A stretch of 64,000 bases of DNA from Phylloscopus collybita (Eukaryota; Chordata; Aves; Passeriformes; Phylloscopidae). The notes beneath the pieces were generated by a model. It had not been told where the DNA came from, did not search any database, and worked only from the letters and a program-made list of their open reading frames with translations. Every line of letters starts with the position of its first letter. The stretch's first letter is position 1. Positions 55,894-64,000 of the stretch are shown here, one piece after another. A program made the translations under genes and the position numbers. The stretch spans positions 1,922,001-1,986,000 of the forward strand of contig JAJNNQ010000011.1 of NCBI GenBank assembly GCA_027886175.1, given 5' to 3'.

Positions 55894-56493
55894 TTAGTGG
55901 TGCCTCTGTTGGTGTCGGGTCAAGTTAGAGCTCTGTGAGAAGCTCTTCCCACACTTGTGACACTCGTAGGGCCTCTCCCCAGTGTGGATGCGCCGGTGGT
56001 ATTTCAGGCTGGAGCTGTATCCAAAGCCCTTCCCACATTCCAAGCAGGTGTAGGGCCATTCCCCAGTGTGGATCACCTGGTGCTGGATCAGGGCCGAGCT
56101 TTTTCTGAAGCTCTTCCCACATTCCCCACACTTGTAGGGCTTTTCCCCAGTGTGGATCATCTGGTGTTGCCTAAGATTACCCTTCCAGCTGAAGCTCTTC
56201 CCACACTCCCCACACTCATAGGGCCGTTCCCCAGTGTGGATCACCTGGTGCCGGATCAGCTCGGACCTGCAGCTGAAGCCCTTCCCACATTCCAAGCACT
56301 TGTGGGGCTTCTCCCCTCCATCAGGCTTCTCCTCCAGCTCTGAGCTCCGGCTGCATCTCCGGCCGCCCTCCTGGCACAGGGGGGGTCTTTCCTCCTCGCA
56401 GCTCCCTGGGCTGGGTTTGCAGCCCCTCCTCCTGCAGGATCTCCGGGGCTTTTCCTCCTCCTCCATCCGGACACTCCTTGGGAATGACAAATC
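55894..56493 (-). CDS. C2H2 zinc-finger protein, last exon, 5 fingers (copy 2)
   Basis: Same terminal exon as at 8331 but with five fingers. The missing fingers lie in the middle and 3' part, while the lead and the last finger (ending QRHH) are kept. The exon begins after a CCAG|G acceptor (AG at 56495-56494). The frame is intact from DLSFPRS through the stop. Linkers are TGERP, TGEKP and TGEWP. Base-contact residues differ from copy 1: finger 1 reads SCRSELIR against SRRSHLIQ. The upstream exons and effector domain are not in view. Confidence 0.87.
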   Translation of the reverse strand, partial: DLSFPRSVRMEEEEKPRRSCRRRGCKPSPGSCEEERPPLCQEGGRRCSRSSELEEKPDGGEKPHKCLECGKGFSCRSELIRHQVIHTGERPYECGECGKSFSWKGNLRQHQMIHTGEKPYKCGECGKSFRKSSALIQHQVIHTGEWPYTCLECGKGFGYSSSLKYHRRIHTGERPYECHKCGKSFSQSSNLTRHQQRHH

Positions 56494-56759
56494 CTGGCTT
56501 GGGGAAAAAAACAAGAGGAGAGCGCCTTAGGCTGGGGGTTCCTCCTTGCCCAAGTTCATCTCAGGAAATCATTGGGAACCATGTGTCTGTAGAGAACCTC
56601 CAAGATAAAAAGCCCAAAAGTCCTCCAAACATCAAGAGACAAAACAAAAACTCCCCAAACATCAAGACTCAGAAAAAACTTCTGCTAAATCATCAGGATG
56701 TCCCACAAATGGAGACATGAAAGAAAGAAGAGGAAAGTGTCTTGAAGAAAAGATGATGG

Positions 56760-57240
56760 GAATCTGCTTGGGGATAGGGCCAGGCACTTGGACACAAGGA
56801 AGGGACAGAAGAAGCCCTCAGTTCCAGAAAATGTTATTCACTGACCACACAGACTGCTGCTCAGCCAAGCTCCTGCTCAATTCATGAACCTGGAGAAGAA
56901 GAACAAAGACTGAACAGAGCTGTGAATATCCCTACCCAGACAGAAGTAGGGGGCATATTAAGGGGGGTATGTGGGAGGTGCATTGGGAAGCGTGTACCTC
57001 TCAAGTACTTCAGCCAACGGGAAAAGGGAGAGGGAGATGCAGCCAGGAAAATTAGGATGAAAAGGAGGCTGCGTCCTCCAACAACTGGAGAGACCCCGTG
57101 GGAAATGTCCCATGGCCTCTCCCTTGTTTTAGGAATGAAATGACTTGTACAGGGCTCCTCTGCCTTCTCTGTGGACACAAACCTCTGGTGATGGAAATTT
57201 TTCCACAAACCTTGGGGCTCCACTGGAACTCCTTCCACTG
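56760..57240 (+). mobile_element. ERV LTR, plus orientation (diverged copy)
   Basis: Diverged homologue of 2830-3280, with a TATTAA box near 56955. The poly(A) block reads GGAATGAAATGAC, so AATAAA is lost. It is followed by a leader-like sequence. The interval 56606-56759 shows nothing recognised. Confidence 0.6.
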
Positions 57241-57430
57241 CCCGGGGCGGCGGGCAGTGAGTGGAGCTGAAGGTGCCTCACCCAGTTTGGGTGATCGGCT
57301 CCCTTGGGTGGCGGCGGCACCGGGGATCGATTGGGGACCCGAGAGTGTCCAGGAGACAGACGAGTGACAGATCAGGGGGGCTGGGAAGAGTCAGCAGGGA
57401 GAGAGCACTGAAAATCTCATCAGGGAGGAA
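57241..57430 (+). mobile_element. ERV leader-like sequence
   Basis: Follows the LTR: GAAGGTGCCTCACCCAGTTTG, then a GGGACCCGAGAG and GGAGACAGACGAG region resembling a retroviral leader. The same sequence occurs inverted at 60275-61090, where it is split by a solo LTR. Confidence 0.55.
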
Positions 57431-57749
57431 ACATGGCAGGGCACCCATGCAGGGTGGAAAAGGGAAAGCCAGGAAGGGGTCCCGGTAAAAGGGAGGATGA
57501 CCCCAAAATATCTCAGCCATGGCTGTCTCCCCACCATGTGTCCATCCCTGTCATTGTCCCCCACATCCCTATCTGTACTTGTATCCCCCTGTATCCCCAT
57601 GAATGGCCACATCCCCCTCCATGTCCATGTGTCCCCATGTCACTCTCCGTGTCTGTATCCAAGAAAGTGTCCCTTTGGACAATGTCGAGGCGGTTTGCAC
57701 ATTTTCCCAGAAGGAATTAAGGACATGGACACCCAGGGGGGCAATTAGG
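57431..57749. other. Unassigned, CATGTCCCC-rich
   Basis: Plus strand rich in loosely repeated CCATGTCC / TGTCCCC motifs (57535-57670). No gene recognised. Confidence 0.4.
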
Positions 57750-58797
57750 GAAGTCAAGAAGGGATTTGGACAAACACACATAAAAACATTCCAAGGCAAT
57801 AAATTTCTTTCTACTTCTTCTCCGAAGACAACAAATTGATCCTCACAGCCCTGGCCCAAACCAAACTGACAATATAAAAGTAGGATATTGCAAAAACTTA
57901 TTCTAATATTGTAATCTTGTCACTGAAACTGTGGGAAAAGCCCAAACTCTCCAACAATATCTTTAGTGTCAGAGAGTCAAGGCATCACTTGATTCTGGCC
58001 AGGATGTGCAACAGAAATCATTTCATCCACGCATAGCCCGGTGTGCAGAGAAAATCATTCCATTACATGTGAGTTTTACTGGATTTTCCCTAAACTTTTT
58101 ACAGTCCGAACCCATAGAAATCCCTTGGTTTGATGTTCATTGCTTCCAAGTTGCTGAGTTCTCAGGATTTGATCTCCTGTGGGACCCGGATTCCTTTGCC
58201 TCTGCTGTTAATCAGGTCTGCACTCCTGGAATTCCTTCTCAGCCTTTTCCAGCCCAGGTGTCTGCAGCTCTTCCAGGGGCAGTGTCTGGGCTGGGTGTTG
58301 GTTGCTGGTTGCTGATGGGCGTTGATGTTTTGTTGATGGTCGTTCTCTCTGTGGGGATCTTTTGGGCTCTTCCCAGTCTGGTGAGATGTTCAACTCATCT
58401 CTGCTGAGTGGTGTAACATCCCTTCAAATAAAACCTTGAAAATTCCTTTCCCCGGGGCAAAGGCCAACCGAGGCTGAGTGGAGAAATGAAATAAAAAACA
58501 ATTTTAAAGTCGGTCTATTTTCCACCCATCTAAGCCCAGCCAGCCCAGAGTGTGAGTGTGGCTGAGGCCCAGAGTGGAATTCTCCCGGTGTCTCCCCAGC
58601 CCCTGTGGCAGTGCAGGCACAGAAAGCCCTGAAGCTGCAGCAGTGGCAGCAAGGATTGGCCCGCAGTGCCTGGAGATGCCAAGGGAGGGTGCCCAGGCAG
58701 AGCATTCCAGCCGAGGATCTGTGGGCAGGCACAGGGGCTTCCCCCGCTGTGGAGCCCTGGCTGCTGCTCCCTTGCCTTCAGTGCAGGCTCAGCCGTG
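57750..58797 (-). mobile_element. ERV internal region, unassigned (third copy)
   Basis: Same-orientation homologue of about 5690-6760, ending abruptly at 58797, after which the sequences differ. It carries the same short frames but no recognised domain. Confidence 0.5.
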
Positions 58798-59440
58798 GGG
58801 AATTGCAGGATCAGGACTGCACAGTCAGGAATTGTAAAGCAGGTTTGTTTTATTCCTGCTGGGACGCCTACGGGATCTTTCCACCACTGATGCCGACCTG
58901 GTGGAGACAGGTTCCAGGTTTAAATGCACTCAGACCCCACAAAGCTGCACCTCCCTGCCCACCCATCCTTTGCCCATTCTCTGCCTTCTTGCCCTTTATA
59001 TTACAATCAGGTTTTGTGCTGCCACGCCTTCTGGTGGTCGCTGGCAGGGGTGTCCTGATGAGGTCAGAATTCTTCCTCAGTGTTCAGTCTTTGACCTCCC
59101 TCTCTGAGCAGGTGCAGAGAAGGTTTGGGGAATTCCCACGTCAGTTTGTCCTGGCTGAAACCAGGACCCTGGTTCTTGCTGGTTTGTTAATCAACTGGTT
59201 CTGCTTTTTGGGGTCTTTACAATACCTAAGTCCCGCTTCAGTGAGTTTTAACAATACATCTTCTCTCTGTGGCCTTTACCTGGCACCCAAATCCCTTTGG
59301 ATTCTGTTCATGGGTCCGACCTTACAAGTTACACTCCTGTGCCTTCTGGTACAACTTGTTTCTCTTCTTTTACACAATTGCTAAATGAGCTGTATATATT
59401 TCTGTTCTCCCCTTCACCTGTTTAAGCACTTTATATGTTT
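58798..59440. other. Unassigned
   Basis: No recognised domain on either strand. A long plus-strand frame (58605-59384) runs across the junction at 58797, so it is not a natural gene. Confidence 0.4.
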
Positions 59441-60150
59441 CTAAAATTCTGAATTTTCATATCCATATACTTTTCCCATATCGACGGCCTCCCATCCTGC
59501 TCCTCCTTCCCACTCCTTGGGCAGGACCCAATGTCCTGGTTGGATGTTGTCAGCAGCAAAGTCCCAAGGCAGGGTCTGTGCCAGCCAAGCTTCCTGTGGG
59601 AGAGATTTCACAGGAGACAGGATTCTGGCCACAGACTGCTTCAAATATCCATCCCTTATCTCCACCCTGCACATTACCAGAGTAAGGAATTCCAAACACC
59701 AGTTCCAAGGGAGATAATTGAATGTCTGCCCTGGATCTGGCTTTTATTCTTGGCAAAGCCAATGGCAAAAGCAGTACCCATGGCTTCTTGGTTTCTATCA
59801 CCAGCTTCCAAAGGTGTTTCTTTATTTCCCCACTCATTCTTTCTACCTGACCTGAGCTCTGGGGGTGCCAGGGGTTGTGGAGGTCTCATTGTGTCCCTAA
59901 AGCTGCCATAACCCCCTGAAGGATCTTTCCTGTAAAATGAGTTCCCCATCTGAGACTATTGCTTCCACAATCCCTTCTCTTGGAATTATTTGTTTTAGAA
60001 ATACCTTAATAAGTGATGAAGTGATGACTGAAGCAGTCAGAATTGGTTTTGGCCACCCAGTCAGGTGCCACGGTGTTAGCAGAAGATATTGAAGCCTTCC
60101 TGCTCAGGGCATTTCAGTCCCAGGCTCTCACAAGCACCCACAGCTCTGCC
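59441..60150 (-). mobile_element. ERV integrase remnant
   Basis: Minus-strand pieces resembling the end of a gammaretrovirus-like integrase: a GEIKKHLWKLVIETKKPW-type catalytic-core end near 59830, LSPLELVFGIPY near 59690, and PGHWVLPKEW of the C-terminal domain near 59520. Broken by stops and frameshifts. It fits a minus-oriented provirus whose 5' LTR is at 61090-61575. Confidence 0.75.
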
Positions 60151-60274
60151 GGTTGCGCTGAGCATGTGGGTGGTCACCTGTGCTTTGCCTGATTCCCTTT
60201 CCTAAATAACAGCATGTCTTGTAACTCTCTTCCCTTCTGCTGCCATTGAAGACCCATCCCTAAACACATTTTCT
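60151..60274. other. Short unassigned ERV interval
   Basis: Between integrase and leader-like sequence; gag to RT are missing here, so the provirus carries a large internal deletion. Confidence 0.4.
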
Positions 60275-61090
60275 GCTGACTCTTCCCAGCCCCCCTGATC
60301 TGTCACTCGTCTGTCTCCTGGACACTCTGGGGTCCCCAATCAATCCCCGGTGCCGCCGCCACCCAAGGGAGCCGATCGCCCAAACTGGGTGAGGCACTGT
60401 CACGACCCGCTAATGCAGGCGGGAATCGTGATGGTTAGAATTTGATCTCAAGACGCAAAAGATATAAGAAGGGACAATAATAATTTGCTCAAAAGCAGTA
60501 CACTTTATTAAGTGCACTTTTGCACAGTACGCGATAGAAAAGAGAGAAAGGGAGAGAGAGGAGAGGGATAAAGTAAAAGAGAGAGAGAGAAAGGGGTATA
60601 GCTACCGACGGAGAGACGATATCTTCGTGGTCTTGCTAATAGATCCGTCTTCTTCCGTGGGGAGATCTCAGAATTCGGGTGATCTTGAGGTATCTCTTAT
60701 AGTCCTTTCTGAAGCGACAGGCAGTTGGCCAGAAGGTGAGCTCAGCATCAGGTGAATCAGGTGCAGCACTCCAGCGCTTAGAGCAAATAACCACCTCAGG
60801 AAGAGGTACAGGTATAGGGCAAGCACAGGACAGGCCGGCCCAAGACCAGTCTGCCGTGAAGTCCTATTGTCCAAGCTGGTTCCTAGGGGGATGTATCGGT
60901 CCAACGAGTGCACCTGTGGACAATGGCTGGCAGTCTTCCCACCTTAGTCAGGCCAGAACTGCTGCATTGGAGGAGGAAGTTTTAGTCCCAGTCCCTTTTG
61001 GGGTCTTCAGTCCTTGGCGATGATCGTGAGGCAGATGAGGAATTTAGGGACTGTCCCTTACAGGCACCTTCAGCTCCACTCACTGCCCGC
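60275..61090 (-). mobile_element. ERV leader-like sequence split by solo LTR
   Basis: Reverse complement of 57241-57430. It is interrupted after GGTGAGGCAC (60397) and resumes at 61063 with GGCACCTTCAGC. Confidence 0.6.
60398..61062 (-). mobile_element. Solo LTR with 5-bp target duplication
   Basis: 665 bases starting TGTCACGACC and ending CTTACA, flanked on both sides by GGCAC (60393-60397 and 61063-61067). Minus-strand signals give its direction: TATAAGAGA near 60700 and AATAAA near 60508. It contains a GA-rich stretch at 60540-60597. It is inserted in an older ERV leader; comparison with the uninterrupted copy at 57260-57275 confirms the empty site. Confidence 0.88.
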
Positions 61091-61575
61091 CGCCCTGGGC
61101 GGTGGAAGGAATTCCAGAGGAGCCCCAAGGTGGGTGGAAAAATTCCCATCACCAGAGGTTTGTGTCCACAGAGAAGGCAGAGGAGCCCTGTACAAGTCAT
61201 TTCATTCATAAAACATGGGAGAGGCCATGGGACATTTCCCATGGGGTCTCTCCAGTTGTTGGAGGACGCAGCCTCCTTTTCATCCTAATTTTCCTGGCTG
61301 CATCTCCCTCGTCCTTTCCCCACTGGCTGAAGTGCTTGAGAGGTACAGACTTCCCAATGCACCTCCCACATACCCCCCTTAATATGCACCCCACTTCTGT
61401 CTGGGTAGGGATATTCACAGCTCTGTTCAGTCTTTGTTCTTCTTCTCCAAGTTCATGAATTGAGCAGGACCTTGGCTGAGCAGCAGTCTGTGTGGTCAGT
61501 TAATAACATTTTCTGGAACTGAGGGCTTCTTCTGTACCCTCCTTGTGTCCAAGTGCCTGGCCCTATCTCCAAGCA
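61091..61575 (-). mobile_element. ERV LTR, minus orientation (diverged copy)
   Basis: Reverse complement of 56760-57240. With the leader and integrase to its left it is in the place of a 5' LTR of a minus-oriented provirus. Its poly(A) block reads GAATGAAATGAC. Confidence 0.6.
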
Positions 61576-61704
61576 GATTCCCAGCATCTGTTTGTGAAGA
61601 CACTTTCCCCTTCTTCCTTCCCTGGGGTCCCCCGTTTGCGGGACATCCCGCCTGGAGCAGGGTGTCCCACATTGCTGCTTCCCCACCCCTCAGGCAGTGC
61701 TCAG

Positions 61705-61746
61705 CCAATCAGAGTGCGCGGCGCTGATGACTCACCAGTTGCCAGG
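61705..61746 (-). promoter_or_regulatory. MHC class II X-Y module, detached
   Basis: On the minus strand: X box CCTGGCAACTGGTG (61746-61733), X2-like AGTCATC, Y box CTGATTGG (61712-61705). No class II exon lies in its reading direction, where an ERV LTR follows within 130 bases. Confidence 0.75.
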
Positions 61747-61810
61747 GAGACCTGCAGCTCCCAGCGCTCCCCACCCGGACCCCCCTGTGCGCCCCCTGGG
61801 CCCCAGGGCC

Positions 61811-61975
61811 CCAGCCAGGGGAATTTGGGGAGGTGGGCGGGGGGACTTCCAAAGCCAGGCCCCTCTCGCTGCCCTGGCGGGAGCGGCTGCAGTGGGGACC
61901 GAGAGTGGGCCGGAGCAGCCGAGAGCCCAGTGCTGCCCCAGCCGAACCTGCCCCAGCTCCATCCCTGCCTCTTCG
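61811..61975. other. Class II 3' flank homologue
   Basis: Shares GCCAGGGGAATTTG and AGCCCAGTGCTGCCCCAGCC / CCTGCCCCAGCTCCATCC blocks with 51490-51580, with an insertion between them. It is a leftover of another class II segment next to a class II promoter module. Confidence 0.6.
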
Positions 61976-62480
61976 CTGGGATGCTGTGGGTTTGGGGGGA
62001 AGAGGGAGCCGGCAGTGGGTGCTGGGACTGGGGGCAGGAGGAGAAGGGAAGGAGAAGCAGGGATGAAGAACAAAATGGTCAAAGGATGCACGTGGGAGGA
62101 GAAGGTGGGATTGTGCAGGAGAAGGAGGAACAGTAGGAGGAAGAGGAGTGTGAGGAAGAGTAGGGACACAGGAGGAGGCAGAGGAGCAGGAAGAGGAGGC
62201 AGCACAAGGTTCCACCCCTCCCTGGATCTGCAGCCTCCCCCAGCCCCGGGAGTGTTGCCCCGCCACATGCAGCAGGTAACCTGGGAGGGTCGACCAGGAT
62301 TTTCATGGGAGTGAATCTTGGTGTTTCTGAGCTTTATTGGGCTAAATGTTGGTGCTTTGGGTTTTTTCAAGGGGCTGAATGTTTATAATTTAGAAGAGGT
62401 TTTGTCTGAGTCTTGATGTTTGCGGAGTTTTTGTTCTGTGTCTTGATATTTGGAGAACTTTTGGGCTGAATTTTGGTGTT
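61976..62480. other. Purine-rich stretch, then zinc-finger flank
   Basis: AGGAGGA-type low complexity at about 62035-62200. From about 62395 the sequence matches the flank upstream of zinc-finger copy 2, with a repeated TCTTGATGTTTG motif. No gene is seen. Confidence 0.5.
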
Positions 62481-62588
62481 TTGGAGGTTCTTACAGACAC
62501 AAGGTGCCCAATGATTTCCTGAGATGAGCTTGGGCAAGGAGGAGCCCCCAGCCTAAGGCACTCTCCTCTTATTTTCTCCCCAAACCAG

Positions 62589-63440
62589 GATTTGTCATTC
62601 CCAAGGAGTGTCCGGATGGAGGAGGAGGAAAAGCCCCGGAGCTCCCGCAGGAGGAGGGGCTGCAAATCCAGCCCAGGGAGCTGTGAGGAGGAAAGACCCC
62701 CCCTGTGCCAGGAGGGCGGCCGGAGATCCAGCCAGAGCTCAGAGCTGGAGGAGAAGCCTGATGGAGGGGAGAAGCCCCACAAGTGCTTGGAATGTGGGAA
62801 GGGCTTCAGCTACAGGTGCCGCCTGATCCAGCACCAGGTGATCCACACTGGGGAACGGCCCTATGAGTGTGGGGAGTGTGGGATGGGCTTCAGCTGGAAG
62901 GACAGTCTTAGGAAACACCAGATGATCCACACTGGGGAAAAGCCCTATGAGTGTGGGGAATGTGGGATGAGCTTCAGCCTGAAGCAGAGTCTTAGGAATC
63001 ACCAGATGATCCACACTGGGGAAAAGCCCTACAAGTGTGGGGAATGTGGGAAGAGCTTCAGAGAGAGCTCAGCCCTGATCCAACACCAGGTGATCCACAC
63101 TGGGGAAGGGCCCTACACCTGCCTGGAATGTGGGAAGGACTTTGGATGCAGCTCCAGCCTGAGAAGACACCAGCGCATCCACACTGGGGAGAGGCCCTAC
63201 GAGTGTCTCCAGTGTGGGAAGAGTTTTCAGAGGAGCTCCACTCTCCTCGTCCATCAGCGGATTCACACGGAGGAGAGGCCCTTCCGCTGCCCCGACTGCA
63301 GGAAGGGCTTCAAGCAGAACTCCGACCTCATCAGGCACCGGCGCATCCACACCGGGGAGAGGCCCTACGAGTGTCCTGAGTGTGGGAAGAGCTTCTCAGA
63401 CAGATCTAACTTGACCAAACACCAGCGGAGCCACCACTAA
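62589..63440 (+). CDS. C2H2 zinc-finger protein, last exon, 8 fingers (copy 3)
   Basis: Terminal exon after a CCAG|G acceptor (AG at 62587-62588), first ATG at 62616. It has a charged lead of about 60 residues and eight C2H2 fingers with TGERP/TGEKP/TGEGP/TEERP linkers, ending RSHH and TAA. It is closest to copy 1 in its last four fingers and to copy 2 in its upstream flank. Contact residues again differ between copies: finger 1 reads SYRCRLIQ. A decayed finger is readable after the stop. Effector domain and upstream exons are not identified. Confidence 0.88.
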   Translation, partial: DLSFPRSVRMEEEEKPRSSRRRRGCKSSPGSCEEERPPLCQEGGRRSSQSSELEEKPDGGEKPHKCLECGKGFSYRCRLIQHQVIHTGERPYECGECGMGFSWKDSLRKHQMIHTGEKPYECGECGMSFSLKQSLRNHQMIHTGEKPYKCGECGKSFRESSALIQHQVIHTGEGPYTCLECGKDFGCSSSLRRHQRIHTGERPYECLQCGKSFQRSSTLLVHQRIHTEERPFRCPDCRKGFKQNSDLIRHRRIHTGERPYECPECGKSFSDRSNLTKHQRSHH

Positions 63441-63703
63441 GGGAAGCCCTGGGAGTGCCCTGAGAGCGGGAAGAGCTTCGTGCGCTGCTCCAGCTCCATC
63501 CCCCGTGGGAGGATCAGTGTTGGATGATCCCCAGTGACCCTGTTGGGCAGAGCCGTGGTGATCTGTGGTCCTGGTGATCCCTGTTGGGAAGACACCTGGC
63601 TGGCGGGCTCCACATCTTCTTGGCTCCCTGTGGGCACCTGGATGAACGCAGGGGAGGAACATCCATTGGGACACAGACAGACACTGGGAGTTCCTTAGGA
63701 GGA

Positions 63704-64000
63704 GTGGATTTGTGGTTTTAGTCAGTTTTAGCTAGCTGAATTTATAAAGTTTTTTGGATTTTTTTTTTTTTTTTTAGATGGTTTCAATTTGTTCTAGACG
63801 GAAAAATTTAGAGGAGTAGTGAGGGCTTGCAATTGCAGCCTTCTGGGGCCTGGAGTTTTAGAGGGAGTGGGACTGGTGAGAGACTGAGTGAGCTGAGCTG
63901 TATTTGCAGCAAAGATATTTTTAGTTTGTTTTTTTTTTCAGAGCAGCGATAAGTTTTATTGGTTTATATTATTCATTCTTTGGGCTTGTGGGCATCTTGT
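63704..64000 (+). mobile_element. ERV class II-like LTR, cut by window end
   Basis: Same LTR as at 9540-9972, in the same place relative to its zinc-finger exon; the window ends before its poly(A) signal. Confidence 0.65.

Noticed and set aside
58605..59384. 259-codon plus-strand frame
   Set aside because: It crosses a repeat junction at 58797 and is opposite to the ERV direction; no domain.

Overview
The window looks like accessory, duplication-rich DNA of a songbird (passerine), most likely from an MHC-bearing microchromosome or an unplaced scaffold. The grounds are: MHC class II beta exons in the short GC-rich avian layout; a PAK3-like kinase of the kind known to be expanded in songbirds; ITPRIPL1-like genes in tandem; C2H2 zinc-finger genes of the type that sits beside avian MHC; CR1 LINE ends with an ATTCTGTG-type tail; and several avian endogenous retrovirus (ERV) LTR families.

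Layout. (1) 1-7631 is a near-palindrome: about 3.5 kb arms of degenerate gammaretrovirus-like ERV around a CpG-rich centre (about 3280-4265) that looks like a bidirectional promoter with mirrored first exons. (2) About 8215-15843 is the left arm of a second, larger inverted repeat. It holds a 9-finger zinc-finger exon, an ERV LTR/leader/gag remnant, two ERVL-type LTR pieces and a broken minus-strand MHC class II beta gene ending in a head-to-head fusion with another class II fragment. (3) 15843-25170 holds LTRs, a decayed PAK3L gene on the minus strand and its probable CpG promoter. (4) 25171-47705 is a tandem array of about 4.1 kb units, each with one intact ITPRIPL1-like gene: five full copies plus a 5'-truncated copy at the start. 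It ends in a CR1 element. (5) About 49254-56600 is the right arm of the large inverted repeat, with a fuller plus-strand MHC class II beta gene (exons 2-5; no leader exon recognised) and a 5-finger zinc-finger exon on the minus strand. (6) 56700-62000 holds facing ERV LTR/leader copies, an integrase remnant, a young-looking solo LTR with a 5-bp target duplication, and a detached class II promoter module. (7) 62589-64000 holds a third zinc-finger exon (8 fingers) followed by the same LTR as the other two.

How parts relate. The zinc-finger gene plus downstream LTR is a module present three times. The class II beta gene plus zinc-finger module is present in inverted orientation on both sides of the PAK3L/ITPRIPL1 block, which could allow inversion or gene conversion. 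Class II promoter (X-Y box) modules occur four times, and those in intron 2 of both class II copies point antisense to the gene. The ITPRIPL1-like copies are mosaics of a few variable sites, as expected from gene conversion. All calls are from reading the sequence and supplied translations by eye; no database search, alignment or splice prediction was run, and repeat boundaries are approximate.
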